A stretch of DNA of 64,000 nucleotides from Diplonema japonicum (lineage: Eukaryota; Euglenozoa; Diplonemea; Diplonemida; Diplonemidae). A program made the translations under genes and the position numbers. This document shows, in pieces, positions 63,187-64,000 of the stretch; the stretch's first letter is position 1, and each line of letters starts with the position of its first letter. The stretch spans positions 310,001-374,000 of the forward strand of contig OZ025673.1 in assembly GCA_964019335.1 (NCBI GenBank), in the 5' to 3' direction. The notes below the pieces were generated by a model. It had not been told where the DNA came from, made no database searches, and saw nothing but the letters and a program-made list of their open reading frames with translations.

Positions 63187-63262
63187 GACCAGATCCTTGA
63201 GTGACGTAAAAAGTGAGATTCCCAGATTCGAACCGGGGTTGCCAAAACAAGAGGCCTGTGTG
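63187..63262 (-). pseudogene. tRNA-like sequence, probably pseudogene or SINE head
   Basis: On the minus strand an A-box-like CCTAAGTGGTTA is followed 30 nt later by an exact B-box-like GGTTCGAATC in a good T-arm (CCCGG/CTGGG), then AATCTCAC and a T5 polymerase III terminator. The acceptor stem does not pair and the anticodon arm pairs only GCC/GGC with an oversize loop, so a working tRNA is unlikely. Confidence 0.45.
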
Positions 63263-63335
63263 GTAACCACTTAGGTGATTTCTTTTCCGTGTTTGCGCCC
63301 CCAACCCCTTGCTGTGCAGTGAAAATAGGGCAAGC

Positions 63336-63361
63336 GTGAATATAAAGTACTTTATATTCAC
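63336..63361. repeat. 26-bp perfect palindrome
   Basis: GTGAATATAAAGT and its exact complement, centred on GTAC. Half-site AATAAAGT-like as in 1585-1633. Confidence 0.8.
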
Positions 63362-63493
63362 TCATAAAGTAATTTTCATTTCTGCCCCTGTTTTCTTCCT
63401 AAAACAAGCCTGAAATCTGCAATGAAAATAAAGTGAAGCGTGAAATAATGTGAAATATTATATTCACTCCCACCCTTGAAAATCTGACTGGAG

Positions 63494-63544
<51 letters not shown>

Positions 63545-63640
63545 AAAGAAACACCAACAATACGAGAAATATTCTAAAGAGAAAAAAAAATGGGGAGTGG
63601 GGTGTAGTTAAAAAAAAGAAGAAGAAAAAAAAAAAAAAAA

Positions 63641-63680
63641 GAGACATTTAAGGGTACCTGCGGTATGTGGCAGGACGCCT
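63641..63680 (+). repeat. Dispersed hairpin repeat
   Basis: GAGACATTTAAGGGTACC then TGCGGTATGTGGCAGGACGCC after an A run. Identical core to 32387-32425; CCTGC/GCAGG stem with 8-nt loop. Confidence 0.75.
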
Positions 63681-64000
63681 GAAAAAAGAAAAAAAAAAAC
63701 ACTTCCCCACTGCTAAGTGGGGGCGTATTTGGCAACTTTTAGGTGCATTGGATATCGCAGAAAACTAATAATAGACTTGCCAGGGGGAGAAGGAAAAAGA
63801 AGAAGAAAAAAAAGATGGTAGGAATGTTGACTCGTGATTCCACCAATATTTACAATAAAAAAGGGGAGAAAAATACTTTTTAGAGACCAAAAACTTGCGT
63901 CTTGCTCCTTAAGGGGGTTCTGCTCTTTCCCGCAAGCGAATGGCATAGAAATATGATGTTAGACCTTTAAGATTGGGAAGGGTTTTTGGTCTTTAAAAAT

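Larger units (their letters stand above)
61732..64000. other. Gene-free interval with repeats to the right edge
   Basis: Homopolymer-rich, with a dispersed-family copy (62465-62515), a foldback element (62744-62928), a tRNA-like sequence (63187-63262), a 26-bp palindrome (63336-63361), an A run of about 43 nt (63500-63542) and a hairpin repeat (63641-63680). No protein gene supported. Confidence 0.65.

Noticed and set aside
63187-63262. Functional tRNA gene
   Set aside because: Acceptor stem does not pair and the anticodon loop is the wrong size.
63015-63365. 116-codon minus-strand ORF with an Ala-rich end
   Set aside because: It overlaps the tRNA-like sequence and the 26-bp palindrome and shows no family; probably chance.
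1-64000. Bacterial operon or CRISPR array
   Set aside because: Spliceosomal introns, eukaryotic families and absence of regularly spaced identical repeats exclude both.

Overview
The window is nuclear DNA of an intron-bearing protist. The best fit is a euglenozoan, most likely a diplonemid. This is inference from four things in the sequence. (1) All 24 recognised cellular protein genes, including one cut by the left edge, lie on the minus strand, as in the one-way polycistronic gene arrays of Euglenozoa. (2) Several starts are preceded by a pyrimidine tract and an AG 40-56 nt upstream of the ATG, as expected of spliced-leader acceptor sites. (3) One gene carries the ApbE flavin-transferase subtype otherwise known to me as the N-terminal part of kinetoplastid NADH-dependent fumarate reductase. 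(4) The one large mobile element has the split-direct-repeat plan of Ngaro/VIPER-type retroelements. Many genes carry short GT-AG introns, which argues against kinetoplastids proper. A complex III core / MPP-like protein points to ordinary mitochondria.

Layout: 1-232 holds the 5' end of an unknown coiled-coil gene. 233-10141 is gene-free and full of homopolymer runs and short dispersed repeats. 10142-11817 holds a surface glycoprotein and an FKBP12-like protein. 11870-14945 is a decayed retroelement, the only clear coding material on the plus strand. 14946-16970 is repeat-rich, with a MITE-like element and foldbacks. 16971-25218 holds six genes: a tail-anchored coiled-coil protein, a multi-pass membrane protein, an acylated EF-hand sensor, an FKBP-TPR co-chaperone, an unknown coiled-coil protein and a VTT/DedA-like membrane protein. 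27197-29697 is a five-exon polyQ/RGG protein. 33097-35922 holds an acylated repeat protein and Rad23. 36960-43164 holds a Na+/H+ exchanger, the MPP/core protein and two tandem Alba genes. 43334-61731 is dense: an FGE-fold protein, a zinc-finger/Tudor-like protein, an EF-hand Kv channel, a vasohibin-type tubulin carboxypeptidase, the ApbE-domain membrane protein, an LRR-coiled-coil protein, a SPRY/propeller protein, a Tudor-like chromatin protein and an EF-hand cyclic-nucleotide-gated K+ channel. 61732-64000 is again repeats.

Introns are mostly 31-65 bp, begin mainly GTAT or GTGT, end in AG, and often hold a long T run. By splicing open frames by eye I rebuilt eleven multi-exon genes, including exons too short to show as ORFs (a 12-bp terminal microexon, 59- and 97-bp channel exons, a 50-bp first exon). 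One intron of 220 bp contains a solo copy of the retroelement's terminal repeat.

Non-coding DNA is dominated by A/T runs up to about 50 nt, G/C runs up to about 25 nt, and several short families that repeatedly sit against A runs. Functional themes are calcium signalling (three EF-hand genes, two of them K+ channels), prolyl isomerases, the microtubule cytoskeleton and RNA-binding proteins. The genes are not an evident single pathway.
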